Assembly (NCBI GenBank): GCA_031276545.1
Contig: JAISMW010000063.1
Coordinates: forward strand, 1-22,950
Direction: 5' to 3'
Length of the DNA: 22,950 bases
From: Tannerellaceae bacterium
GTDB taxonomy: Bacteria; Bacteroidota; Bacteroidia; Bacteroidales; Tannerellaceae
Under the pieces are notes generated by a model, which had not been told where the DNA came from, did not search any database, and saw nothing but the letters and a program-made list of their open reading frames with translations. Each line of letters begins with the position of its first letter. Position 1 is the first letter of the stretch. The position numbers and the translations under genes were made by a program. This document shows, piece after piece, positions 1 through 7,774 of this stretch.

Positions 1-156
1 TCCGGAGATTTGTTTTTTTGCCCGTACCTGCATGGTTTCCCGCCGCATTTCGCTGCCGACCGGAAAAGCGTAGGCTTCCATACAGGCGGCGGCCAGCAAT
101 CCGGCGGAAGCAATGCCGAGCTTCATCAAACATCTGAAAGCAGAGTGTGTCATCAT
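1..156 (-). CDS. N-terminal fragment of an exported protein, cut by the window edge
   Basis: Fifty-two codons are open without a stop from an ATGATG start at 151-156 to the window edge. The peptide begins MMTHSAFRCLMKLGIASAG and continues through a hydrophobic stretch (LGIASAGLLAAACMEAYAF), which reads as a signal peptide with cleavage plausible after the AYA at about residues 28-30. A second in-frame ATG at 124-126 (MKLGIASAG) would also leave a signal peptide. The upstream start is preferred because an A-rich stretch (AAAGAAAAAAGAA on the coding strand) lies directly before it, as is common in Bacteroidota. The mature part is too short to identify, so no function is assigned. Confidence 0.55.
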   Translation of the reverse strand, partial: MMTHSAFRCLMKLGIASAGLLAAACMEAYAFPVGSEMRRETMQVRAKKQISG

Positions 157-536
157 TTCTTTTTTCTTTATTGAATTGTCCGGCAAAAGAACGGGATGAA
201 AATTACAGGGCTATTGCAGGGGAGTTACGATTTCGATACAATCCCTCAAGGCAATTGCGTTCGCCCCTCCCCGTTCCCCCCGGTTCCTCCCCGTTCAAGG
301 AGGATAGAAGCATATTTGGCAGTATATCCAAGGATATGACAAAAAACAGCGACGGATCTTTCCGGTTTGCCGAAAGGGGGCCGTGGAGCGATATTGGGCT
401 GGTAAGCGTTCCGTAAGGGGGAGAGAGGAAAACCTCTCCGCCCCGGTGTTCCGACCTTTTCTTTCGGGTCGGCAGGCGGGGCAGTGAGGTTTTAGAAAAA
501 GCAGCTATGAATGAATATAGTCGGTTATTGCTTAGT
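157..536. other. Gene-free gap with a G-quadruplex motif and two small hairpins
   Basis: No credible gene is present. The minus strand carries four G-tracts of at least four (plus-strand C-tracts at 264-267, 269-272, 276-281 and 289-292) with loops of 1, 3 and 7 nt, a canonical G-quadruplex pattern about 110-135 nt upstream of the truncated gene's start. An 11-bp direct repeat (CCTCCCCGTTC) at 266-276 and 286-296 makes up part of it. Two hairpins lie further along: GAGAGG/CCTCTC with an AAAA loop (423-438) and CCGACC/GGTCGG with a 10-nt loop (451-472). They sit downstream of the BspA-like gene and could end its transcript, but neither is followed by a clear T-run. No consensus -33/-7 promoter for the truncated gene was found. 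Confidence 0.5.
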
Positions 537-578
537 CACTGTTCGTTCTTCACTGTTCACTGTAGATTGTTCATTGTT
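537..578. repeat. Degenerate heptamer tandem repeat
   Basis: Six consecutive 7-nt units can be read on the plus strand: CACTGTT, CGTTCTT, CACTGTT, CACTGTA, GATTGTT, CATTGTT. On the minus strand the consensus is AACAGTG. The last codons and the TGA stop (557-559) of the BspA-like gene lie inside the array. Because seven is not a multiple of three, gain or loss of a unit would change the reading frame at the gene's 3' end. Confidence 0.6.
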
Positions 579-1342
579 TTCCCTGCCCATCCGCTGCTGT
601 CTTTTACGATCAGGATGCCTTTGGGGAGATGGCCGATGGGGAAGGTGGCTGCGCCTGCGCCTTTCTGCGTCCGGTAAAGCAGCGAGCTGCTGACGGAATA
701 GACTGAAATTCGCCCGGCTTGCGGGGAGAAGACGGTCAGGATGCCCCGGTCGCAATGCACGTAAGGGGAGGCGGAGGGCGACACAAGGCCTGCTCCTGCA
801 CCGGCCACAATTGTTCCGAAACGTTTCCATCCATCGGTTGCCCGGTAAAGGGCTTCCGTGCCGGCAGGGACGTGAAGGGTGGCGAGGGGCGCGTTTCCAA
901 ACACATCTTCGTAGATGAAGGGTGGCTCGGTCCATCCGGCGCTTACATCCGTCAGGCTGCTGCAATTGGAAAATGCCGAGCTTCCGATACTGAGCAGGCC
1001 TTCGGGAATGTGGACGGACGTCGGATGCCCGCAATGTTCGAAGGCGCCTTTTCCGATGCTTGTCACGCTGCCGGGAATGACGACGGAGGCCAGGTTGCTG
1101 CAACTTCCGAATGCCCGTTCCCCGATACTTTTTACGCTGCCGGGGATGCTGACGGAGGTCAGATGCCGGAAGCCGGAGAAAGCGTAGGCAAAGACCGTTG
1201 TCACGCCTTCTTCGATCACTGCCCGGCTGACGTTTTGGTCTTCAAACATCCGGGGGCGTCCGTCCATTGCTACTGTTCCTCCGATGCTGAGTGTTGTGGC
1301 GGGGATTAGGGTCATGGCAAGGAGTAAAAGAAGGTGTTTCAT
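557..1342 (-). CDS. Secreted BspA-like leucine-rich-repeat protein
   Basis: This 261-residue protein starts with a Sec-type signal peptide (MKHLLLLLAMTLIPATTLS). Residues about 45-150 hold LRR_5/BspA-type repeats of roughly 23 residues with the pattern L-x-x-V-x-I-P-x-S-V-x-x-I-G-x-x-A-F-x-x-C, three of them nearly canonical. The last 70 or so residues (GRISVYS ... LPKGILIVK) resemble a type IX secretion C-terminal sorting domain, which would place the protein on the cell surface. That assignment is weaker than the LRR call. Members of this family in oral Bacteroidota act in adhesion, so surface binding is the likely role, by inference. It lies 114 bp downstream of yqeY on the same strand. 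No consensus promoter was seen in the gap, so read-through from the dcw cluster is possible. Its stop codon falls in a heptamer repeat. Confidence 0.8.
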   Translation of the reverse strand: MKHLLLLLAMTLIPATTLSIGGTVAMDGRPRMFEDQNVSRAVIEEGVTTVFAYAFSGFRHLTSVSIPGSVKSIGERAFGSCSNLASVVIPGSVTSIGKGAFEHCGHPTSVHIPEGLLSIGSSAFSNCSSLTDVSAGWTEPPFIYEDVFGNAPLATLHVPAGTEALYRATDGWKRFGTIVAGAGAGLVSPSASPYVHCDRGILTVFSPQAGRISVYSVSSSLLYRTQKGAGAATFPIGHLPKGILIVKDSSGWAGKTMNNLQ

Positions 1343-1456
1343 GACCGTTTGTATTTACTGAATATTAAAGTTTGTTTCCGAATGGAGAGGCGGCCTCGTG
1401 GACTTCCGGATTGCCCGGTGGTTCGCTGCGAGGCCGGCTTTGCTCTGCGGGGGTGT

Positions 1457-1912
1457 TTATTTTCCGAGCAGGAGGCGTTTGACGGTTTCGGCGATGGCGC
1501 GTCCTTCGGCTTTGCCGGCCAGCGCTTTGGTGGCGATGGGCATGACTTTGCCCATGTCCTGGGGGCCGTGGGCTCCGGTTTGCTGCATGAGGAGGCGGAC
1601 GGCCATTTCGAGTTCGCCGGGGGAGAACTGACGGGGGAGGTAGGTCTCGATGACGGCTACTTCGGCCAGTTCGCCTTCGGCCAGTTCGGGGCGTCCCTGG
1701 GCGGTGTAGATGGAGGCGCTTTCTTTGCGCTGCTTTACCATCTTCTGCAGGATGGGGATGGCTGCCGTGTCGGGCAGTTCGCCGTTTCCTCCTTTGGCTG
1801 TACGGGCTTCGAGGAACTCTTTTTTGATTCCGCGCAGGGCTTGCAGGCGTATTTTGTCTTTGGCCAGCATGGCTGCTTTGATGTCTTCGCTTACTTGTTC
1901 GAATAGATTCAT
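1457..1912 (-). CDS. yqeY: GatB/YqeY domain protein
   Basis: The 151-residue product matches the stand-alone YqeY family along its whole length. Its N-terminus is helical (MNLFEQVSEDIKAAMLAKDKIRLQALRGI), the middle contains the KQRKESASIYTAQGRPELAEGELAEVAVIETYLPRQ region, and the end is MGKVMPIATKALAGKAEGRAIAETVKRLL, as in the tRNA-binding tail of GatB. The family's precise role is not settled; by analogy to GatB it may bind tRNA. It starts 29 bp after the ftsZ stop and is probably co-transcribed with it. Like ftsZ, it prefers C-ending codons strongly. Confidence 0.9.
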   Translation of the reverse strand: MNLFEQVSEDIKAAMLAKDKIRLQALRGIKKEFLEARTAKGGNGELPDTAAIPILQKMVKQRKESASIYTAQGRPELAEGELAEVAVIETYLPRQFSPGELEMAVRLLMQQTGAHGPQDMGKVMPIATKALAGKAEGRAIAETVKRLLLGK

Positions 1913-1941
1913 GGATGTATGGTGTTATGTGTTGGATTATT

Positions 1942-3201
1942 TTAAAAGCTGATGACGGGGCCTGCGGGGTTCCGGTCGGCAGGTCCCGGGTTTTTGGGGG
2001 TTCCTGAAGCGTTCTTCCCGGCTTCGGCGCGGTAGTTGGCGAGCAGTTTGGGGTCGCGGTTGTAGGCGGGGTGTTCTTCGAGGAGTGCGATGAGGCGGTC
2101 GTCGTCCAGTTCGTCGGCGGAGAGGATGGCGGGGCGGCTGCGGGTGGCGCTGCCTCCGGGGGCGGAGTAGTAGGCTCCGAGGAGGTCGTCCATTTCCTTT
2201 TGCTGCGCCTGGCTGACTTCGGGGATGGCTTCGAGTCCGAATCCGGTGGCGAGGATGGTCATTTTGACTCGTTTTCCCAGTGTGCTGTCGATGGAGGTGC
2301 CCCAGATTACTTCGATGTTGTCGTTGAATTTTGCCATGAAGTTGTCCACCTCGTCCATTTCTTCCATCAGCAGTTCGGCCGATTCGCTGAAGGAGATGTT
2401 GAAGAGGATTTTCTGTGCCGTGAAGATGTCGTTGTTGTTCAGCAGTGGCGAATGGAGTGCATCGTTGATGGCCATCTGCACGCGGCGCTCTCCTTCGCCG
2501 TATCCGTTGCTGATGAGGGCTACGCCTCCGTCTTTCATGGTGGTGTTGACGTCGGCGAAGTCGGTGTTGATGAGTCCGGGGAGGGTGATGATTTCGGCTA
2601 TGCTTTTGGCGGCGACGGTGAGGGTTTCGTCGGCTTTGGCAAAGGCGTTGAGCATGGTCCAGTCGGGGTATATTTCGCGGAGGCGTTCGTTGTTGATGAC
2701 CAGGAGCGCGTCTACGTTGCGGCGGATTTCCTCGACTCCTTTGAGCGCCTGGAGGATTTTGGGTCGTCCTTCGAATTTGAAGGGGATGGTGACGATGCCT
2801 ACGGTGAGGATGTCCATTTTTTTTGCGATGCCGGCCACTACGGGCGCTGCCCCGGTGCCGGTGCCTCCTCCCATTCCGGCTGTGACGAAGACCATCTGTG
2901 TTCCGTCTTTCAGGCAGTCGGTTATTTCCTGTTCGCTTTCCAGTGCGGCTTCGCGTGCCTTCATGGGTTTGTTTCCGGAGCCGAGTCCTTTGGTGATGGA
3001 TTCGCCGAGGACGAGCTGGTTCGGCACGTCGGAGCATTTGAGCGCTTGCTTGTCGGTGTTGCAGAGCAGAAAGGATACATCGTGTATGCCTTTGCGGTAC
3101 ATGTGGGAGACGGCGTTTCCGCCACCTCCTCCGACTCCGATTACCTTGATGATTTTCGGTTCGTCGCGCCGCAGATCGAATTCTAATGTGGATGTATTCA
3201 T
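1942..3201 (-). CDS. ftsZ: Cell division protein FtsZ
   Basis: FtsZ is the tubulin-like GTPase that polymerises into the cytokinetic Z-ring. This copy has 419 residues. The glycine-rich N-terminal nucleotide-binding loop (VIGVGGGGGNAV, about 20-31), the tubulin signature GGGTGTG (111-117) and the T7 synergy loop NTDFADV (212-218, with catalytic D214 and D217) are all intact. After the GTPase core, at about residue 330, comes a tail of roughly 90 residues ending PVISF; the tail normally carries the FtsA-binding peptide. The gene begins 13 bp after the ftsA stop and is followed by yqeY. Codon use is extreme: in the 20 codons at 2581-2640, 15 end in C. This produces long spurious ORFs on the opposite strand. 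Confidence 0.98.
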   Translation of the reverse strand: MNTSTLEFDLRRDEPKIIKVIGVGGGGGNAVSHMYRKGIHDVSFLLCNTDKQALKCSDVPNQLVLGESITKGLGSGNKPMKAREAALESEQEITDCLKDGTQMVFVTAGMGGGTGTGAAPVVAGIAKKMDILTVGIVTIPFKFEGRPKILQALKGVEEIRRNVDALLVINNERLREIYPDWTMLNAFAKADETLTVAAKSIAEIITLPGLINTDFADVNTTMKDGGVALISNGYGEGERRVQMAINDALHSPLLNNNDIFTAQKILFNISFSESAELLMEEMDEVDNFMAKFNDNIEVIWGTSIDSTLGKRVKMTILATGFGLEAIPEVSQAQQKEMDDLLGAYYSAPGGSATRSRPAILSADELDDDRLIALLEEHPAYNRDPKLLANYRAEAGKNASGTPKNPGPADRNPAGPVISF

Positions 3202-3214
3202 TGTTGTTGCTGTT

Positions 3215-4543
3215 TTATGGTTCGTCGAACAGTCTTCCTACAAAGTTTCCTAAACCGTCTCCGAGCTTCTTTTTTTTCTTTTTCGGCGGGGCGGGGGATT
3301 CCTTTGCTGCGGGGGGTTCTTCGGCCTTTACTACCGGTGGTGGCGGTGGCGGTGGGGCCGGAGCGGGGGGGGGGACGGGCTGTGGCGGGGTCGGCAGGGG
3401 GGCTGCGCAGTTTGCTTGTCCCTGCAGGAGCAGTCCGAGCGCCACGCCGTCGGGGTGGGCTTCCGGGCTGTTGATTTTGACGGTCAGGTCTTCGCGCAGG
3501 GTGGCGTAGCGGACGTCTGTGCGGAGGCGGTCGTAGATGAGGGCCGTAAGGTTTTCCATATTGGCGGCTTTTCCGGTGATGATGATTCCGGCGCGGAGGG
3601 CTTTCAGTTCGACGGCGCTTTCCAGTTTGTCGTATACGTTTTCGAGGATTTCCTGCAGCCGGGCTGTGACGACTTCGTTGAAGTCTGCGATTTTCACCGA
3701 CAGGGGTCCCGTCTGTTCCTGGTTGATCTGGAAGGTGGAGGTGTCGTCCCGGTTCGCCAGGGCGTTGCCGTACTTGCGCTTGAGCGCTTCGGCCTCCGGT
3801 TCGCTTATTTTGAGAAAGTCTTCGATGTCGCGTGTAATCAGATTGCTTCCCAGGGGGATGACGCAGAGATAGGCCGGGCGTCCGTTTTTATAGACGGAGA
3901 GCGAGGTTACTCCGGCTCCGAAGTCGATCAGGGCGCATCCCCTGTTTTTCTCTCCTTCGCTCAGCACGACGTCGGCCAGCGTGAGGGGCGATACGGCGAT
4001 TCCGGCCAGTCCTCTTCCGGCAAACTCCATACATTTGGCGATGAGCTTGCGTACCGAAGGGCGGGCTACGATCAGGTTGTAGCGGGCTTCGATGCGGGAG
4101 CAGGCTACGCCGACGGGTTCCGTTTCCATCCGTCCGTCGAGAAAACAAGCCGAAGGCAGGATGGAGAGCACATCCTGTCCGTCGGGCAGACAAGCGCTAC
4201 ATTCGCGGTAGAGTCTGTCCAATATTTCTTCCGTCACGATGCTTTCGGCTTCGAGCGTCAGGGAAACGCTACGTTCTACCGAACGGATGGATTGTCCGCC
4301 GGTTCCGACATACACCTTTTCGATTCGGCTGCCGGGTATGCGGAGTTCCAGTTTCTGGATGACGCGCCTGATGCGGGCGGCTGCTTCCTTGACGTTGTGT
4401 ACGCATCCCCGGATGATGGAGCCGGCGGCCGCTTCTGTTTCGTAGGCGATGACCGTGAGCGTTCCGGCGTCGTTCCGGCCTACAATCCCGGTGATGCGGG
4501 AGGTGCCCAGATAAATTGCTGCGATAAAGTTGGTGTATGCCAT
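3215..4543 (-). CDS. ftsA: Cell division protein FtsA with proline/lysine-rich linker
   Basis: FtsA is an actin-like ATPase that tethers FtsZ filaments to the inner face of the cytoplasmic membrane. The 442-residue protein has the actin-fold start (IAAIYLGTSRITGIVG), the second phosphate loop region (CALIDFGAGVTSLSVYKNG, about 223-240) and the SHS2 subdomain between them. Residues 380-420 form a linker dominated by proline. Six lysines follow (421-426), then a short amphipathic C-terminal helix (LGDGLGNFVGRLFDEP, 427-442) that should be the membrane-targeting sequence. A run of ten identical bases (plus-strand G at 3365-3374) lies in the linker codons, so slippage there would remove the membrane helix. 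It starts 6 bp after ftsQ and ends 13 bp before ftsZ. Confidence 0.96.
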   Translation of the reverse strand: MAYTNFIAAIYLGTSRITGIVGRNDAGTLTVIAYETEAAAGSIIRGCVHNVKEAAARIRRVIQKLELRIPGSRIEKVYVGTGGQSIRSVERSVSLTLEAESIVTEEILDRLYRECSACLPDGQDVLSILPSACFLDGRMETEPVGVACSRIEARYNLIVARPSVRKLIAKCMEFAGRGLAGIAVSPLTLADVVLSEGEKNRGCALIDFGAGVTSLSVYKNGRPAYLCVIPLGSNLITRDIEDFLKISEPEAEALKRKYGNALANRDDTSTFQINQEQTGPLSVKIADFNEVVTARLQEILENVYDKLESAVELKALRAGIIITGKAANMENLTALIYDRLRTDVRYATLREDLTVKINSPEAHPDGVALGLLLQGQANCAAPLPTPPQPVPPPAPAPPPPPPPVVKAEEPPAAKESPAPPKKKKKKLGDGLGNFVGRLFDEP

Positions 4544-4549
4544 GTCTGT

Positions 4550-5284
4550 TTATTTTTTAGTACACACTATCTGGTTTTTGAATTTCAAATTGATGATACG
4601 GTATTTCCCCCATCCCAGTTTGGGCATGGCCTGCCGGTAAAAGAGGCGGAGGTTCTCCAGTTTTTCTCTGAAATTGTCCATCGGCCCCAGCAGGATGCGG
4701 TGTTCGCCGACGCGCGGTACCAGTTCGACGTCGCGGTCGGGATGCACGTAAATCTGCTCAATCTGATTGTTCCAGAATTCATTTTCCTGCAAAAATAATG
4801 CAAATTCGTATAATTCGGTCTTTGCAAACTCTTTTCCTACGTATCCGCCGGCTACGGGGACGTGCACTGCGTAATGGCGGCTTACGGACATCAGGCTTCC
4901 GCGGCTGTCGATATAGAAGTCTCCGTCGGCGCTCATCACGCGCATGAGGGGCGTTTTCTGCCATGCGTCTATCCGGACAATGCCGGAGGGGGTTTTATAG
5001 ATATTCACGCGGTCGATCATGTCGTTCCGGATCAGTTCCTTTTCCATTTGTTCCGTATTGATGCCGTCCATCATCCGTCCCACCGGATAGAGTCCGGTCT
5101 GCTTGAGGGTGGCCACCATGCCGGCTTCGGAGATGAAACGCGCCTTCCTGCTGTCTCTCACCTCGACGATCAGCTCTGTACAGAGGCCTCCTCGCCTGGA
5201 TTTCTGAAAAAACAGGGCTGTCAGCACCAGGTAGCCGAGCAGGATAGCTGCCGTCAGGACGGAGAGGATCCGGATTGCTTTCAT
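4550..5284 (-). CDS. ftsQ: Cell division protein FtsQ/DivIB-like
   Basis: The 244-residue bitopic protein has a short basic cytoplasmic start (MKAIRI), one transmembrane helix (about 7-27) and a periplasmic domain. It carries the beta-rich segments typical of FtsQ, for example MIDRVNIYKTPSGIVRIDA and LLGPMDNFREKLENLRLFY. FtsQ recruits FtsL and the FtsWI synthase to the septum. The call rests on topology and the murC-ftsQ-ftsA order as much as on sequence, because Bacteroidota FtsQ is poorly conserved. Its ATG overlaps the murC stop by 4 bp (ATGA, 5281-5284), so translation is probably coupled. Confidence 0.9.
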   Translation of the reverse strand: MKAIRILSVLTAAILLGYLVLTALFFQKSRRGGLCTELIVEVRDSRKARFISEAGMVATLKQTGLYPVGRMMDGINTEQMEKELIRNDMIDRVNIYKTPSGIVRIDAWQKTPLMRVMSADGDFYIDSRGSLMSVSRHYAVHVPVAGGYVGKEFAKTELYEFALFLQENEFWNNQIEQIYVHPDRDVELVPRVGEHRILLGPMDNFREKLENLRLFYRQAMPKLGWGKYRIINLKFKNQIVCTKK

Positions 5285-6654
5285 GGATTCAGTATCTGTT
5301 TGACGGGTTCCACGAGCCGGTCTATGTCGCCGGCGCCGAGCATCAGTACCACCTCGAAGGTACCGGCGGCCATGATGGGGAGCAACTCTTCCTTGGTGCA
5401 GAGGGTTTTGTCGGGGATGGTGACGCCGTCGAAAATCATCCCGGACGTGACGCCCGGCAGGGGTTCCTCGCGTGCGGGATAGATGTCGAGCAGGAACAGC
5501 CTGTCGAGCAGGGAAAGGGCTTCGGCGAAATCGGCGGCAAAGTCGCGCGTTCTGGAATAGAGGTGTGGCTGGAAGATGCCGGTGATGTTCCGTCCGGCAT
5601 AGCGTTCCCTTACCGACAGGATGCTTTCGCGGAGTTCTGCGGGGTGGTGGGCGTAATCGTCAATCAAGACGATGCCGTTTCGGTCCAAATGCACGTCGAA
5701 GCGTCGCCCGGCGCCTTGGAAGGAAGCCATGGCTGTCCTTATTTCGCCGGCCGTTACGCCGTTGAGGTATGCCAGGGCTATTGCGGCGACGGCGTTTTCG
5801 ATATTTACCTTGACGGGCACTCCCAAGCGTATACTTTCGATGCGGGCGCCGGGGGCTACGAAATCGAAGGAGATCCGTCCGTCTCCGATTTGGATATTTT
5901 CCGCGTGAAAATCTCCCTCCTCCGTTCCGGAGTAGGTATACAGGCGGGTTCCGGGCTGCAGGCGGGGCGTCACGGGGATCCCCTTCTTCATAATCAGACA
6001 GCCGTCGGGGCGAATCAGGGAGGTGAAGTGTTCAAAACTTTCGCGATAGGCTTCCGGCGTTCCGTAGATATCGAGATGGTCGGGGTCGGCGGACGTAATC
6101 ACGGCCATGAAGGGTGTGAGGCAGTGGAAGGAACGGTCGTATTCGTCGGCCTCTACCACGGTGAGGTCGCTTTTGTCCGAGAGCATCAGATTGCTGCCGG
6201 AGTTCTTCAGGATACCTCCCAGGAAGGCGCTGCAGTCGATGGCGGACTGCTTCAGCAGGTGCGCTGCCATGGAAGAGGTCGTGGTCTTTCCATGCGTGCC
6301 GGCCACGCAAAGCCCGCGGGAGGCTGCGGTGATGCAGCCCAGTACCTGCGCCCGCTTCATCACCTCGAAGTGCATGGAGCGGAACCAGGCCAGCTCCGTA
6401 TGCGAGTCCGGGACGGCCGGCGTATACACCACCAGGGTGTGCTCCGGGATGCGGAAGAGTTCGGGAATCAGGGTGTCGTCGTCGGTATAGTGGATGGAGG
6501 CGCCTTCCCGGTTGAGCTGTTCCGTCAGGCCGGAAGGCGTTTGGTCGTAGCCGGCCACGCGCTTCCCTTTGGAAAGGAAATAGCGTATCAGGGCGCTCAT
6601 TCCGATGCCTCCGGCGCCTATAAAGTAGACGGCTTTTATGCGGTGTATATCCAT
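5281..6654 (-). CDS. murC: UDP-N-acetylmuramate-L-alanine ligase
   Basis: MurC adds L-alanine to UDP-MurNAc in an ATP-dependent cytoplasmic step, the first amino acid of the stem peptide. The 457-residue product shows the N-terminal Rossmann loop (FIGAGGIGMS, 11-20), the Mur-ligase P-loop GTHGKTT (119-125), a central VVEADEYDRSF segment and the C-terminal motif LIDDYAHHPAEL. Length is normal for the family. The gene lies 7 bp after murG and overlaps ftsQ by 4 bp. Confidence 0.98.
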   Translation of the reverse strand: MDIHRIKAVYFIGAGGIGMSALIRYFLSKGKRVAGYDQTPSGLTEQLNREGASIHYTDDDTLIPELFRIPEHTLVVYTPAVPDSHTELAWFRSMHFEVMKRAQVLGCITAASRGLCVAGTHGKTTTSSMAAHLLKQSAIDCSAFLGGILKNSGSNLMLSDKSDLTVVEADEYDRSFHCLTPFMAVITSADPDHLDIYGTPEAYRESFEHFTSLIRPDGCLIMKKGIPVTPRLQPGTRLYTYSGTEEGDFHAENIQIGDGRISFDFVAPGARIESIRLGVPVKVNIENAVAAIALAYLNGVTAGEIRTAMASFQGAGRRFDVHLDRNGIVLIDDYAHHPAELRESILSVRERYAGRNITGIFQPHLYSRTRDFAADFAEALSLLDRLFLLDIYPAREEPLPGVTSGMIFDGVTIPDKTLCTKEELLPIMAAGTFEVVLMLGAGDIDRLVEPVKQILNP

Positions 6655-6661
6655 GGTGTTA

Positions 6662-7774
6662 CTATGTTTTGTTTATGATGCGTAAGACTTCGTCTGCAAT
6701 ACGTTCGGCGCTGTGATGCTGCGCCAGGGAGGCGATGCGGCGGCTCAGCTCAAGCAGGCGTGCGTCGTCGTGCACTATTTCCAGCGCCCGGGGCACCAGG
6801 CGCTGCCCGGCGTCCCTGTCGGGAACGAGAATCGCCGCCCCTTGTTCTACCAAAGCTTGGGCGTTTTTGGTCTGATGGTCTTCCGCCACATTGGGGGAGG
6901 GCACCAGTATCGCCGGCTTTGCCAGCAGACAGAGTTCGGAGATGGCGCCGGCTCCGGCGCGCGAGATCACCAGATCGGCGGCGGCATAGGCGTAGTCCAT
7001 ACGGGTAATAAAATCAGCACAGCGGAAGGACTTATTCTCCCGGTGTGCTTCCAGGCGCTTCCGGGCTTCTCCGTAGTAGACGCGTCCTGTTTGCCAGATG
7101 AGCTGTATGCCGGCGTCCGAGAGCGCGTCCAGATGCTCCCATATACTGCAGTTCACCGTGCGGGCTCCCAGGCTGCCGCCTGTCACCAGGATTGTTTTTT
7201 TTTCCGGAGAAAGGCCAAAGAAGGCCAGCGCCTCCGACCTTCTGCCGGCTGTTTCTTCCAGGTCTTTGCGTACCGGATTGCCGGTGACGACGATTCTGTC
7301 GGCTGGAAAGAAAGCTTCCATCCCTCCGTATGCTACGCAAATCCTCTCCGCTTTCCTTGCCAGGAGTTTGTTGGTAAGCCCTGCATACGAATTTTGTTCC
7401 TGGATGAGGATGGGAATCCGCTGCCGTGCGGCGGCCCACAAGGTGGGGGCGGCCGCGTATCCGCCCACTCCGACGGCGATGTCGGGATTAAATTCGCGGA
7501 CAAGTTTTTTGGCCAGGCGAAGGCTTTTTATCAGCCGGATGACGACGTGGATGTTTTTCAGCGGATGCGTGCGATCCAGTCCGCTTACGGGCAGTCCCAC
7601 AATCCGGTATCCGGCCGCCGGCACCCGCTCCATTTCCATCCGGCTGTCGGCTCCTACAAAGAGTATTTCGGCGTCGGGGCAGCGTGCTTTCAGCGTGTTG
7701 GCAATGGCAATGGCCGGGAAGATATGCCCTCCCGTTCCTCCTCCGCTGATGATGATTCGACAGGATTGTTTCAT
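6662..7774 (-). CDS. murG: UDP-GlcNAc:lipid I N-acetylglucosaminyltransferase
   Basis: MurG transfers GlcNAc from UDP-GlcNAc to lipid I to make lipid II on the cytoplasmic face of the membrane. The 370-residue GT-B protein has the N-terminal glycine-rich motif GGGTGGH (11-17), the lipid-facing segment AVGVGGYAAAPTLWAA, the second glycine-rich loop TGGSLGARTVN and the C-terminal donor-binding motif SRAGAGAISEL followed by ILVPSPNVAEDHQTKNA. Its ATG overlaps the ftsW stop by 4 bp (7771-7774). Confidence 0.98.
   Translation of the reverse strand: MKQSCRIIISGGGTGGHIFPAIAIANTLKARCPDAEILFVGADSRMEMERVPAAGYRIVGLPVSGLDRTHPLKNIHVVIRLIKSLRLAKKLVREFNPDIAVGVGGYAAAPTLWAAARQRIPILIQEQNSYAGLTNKLLARKAERICVAYGGMEAFFPADRIVVTGNPVRKDLEETAGRRSEALAFFGLSPEKKTILVTGGSLGARTVNCSIWEHLDALSDAGIQLIWQTGRVYYGEARKRLEAHRENKSFRCADFITRMDYAYAAADLVISRAGAGAISELCLLAKPAILVPSPNVAEDHQTKNAQALVEQGAAILVPDRDAGQRLVPRALEIVHDDARLLELSRRIASLAQHHSAERIADEVLRIINKT

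Noticed and set aside
147..416. Plus-strand 89-codon GTG-started ORF
   Set aside because: It overlaps the signal-peptide start of the minus-strand gene, has no recognisable domain, and is not preceded by any convincing start signal.
2071..3253. Long plus-strand ORFs (371 and 342 codons) opposite ftsZ
   Set aside because: They are shadows caused by the C-ending codon bias of ftsZ; their products are low-complexity with no recognisable domain, while the minus strand encodes an intact FtsZ.
3416..6678. Plus-strand ORFs of about 460 codons opposite ftsA, ftsQ and murC
   Set aside because: The minus-strand frames have complete, motif-bearing proteins with overlapping operon junctions; the plus frames have no domain.
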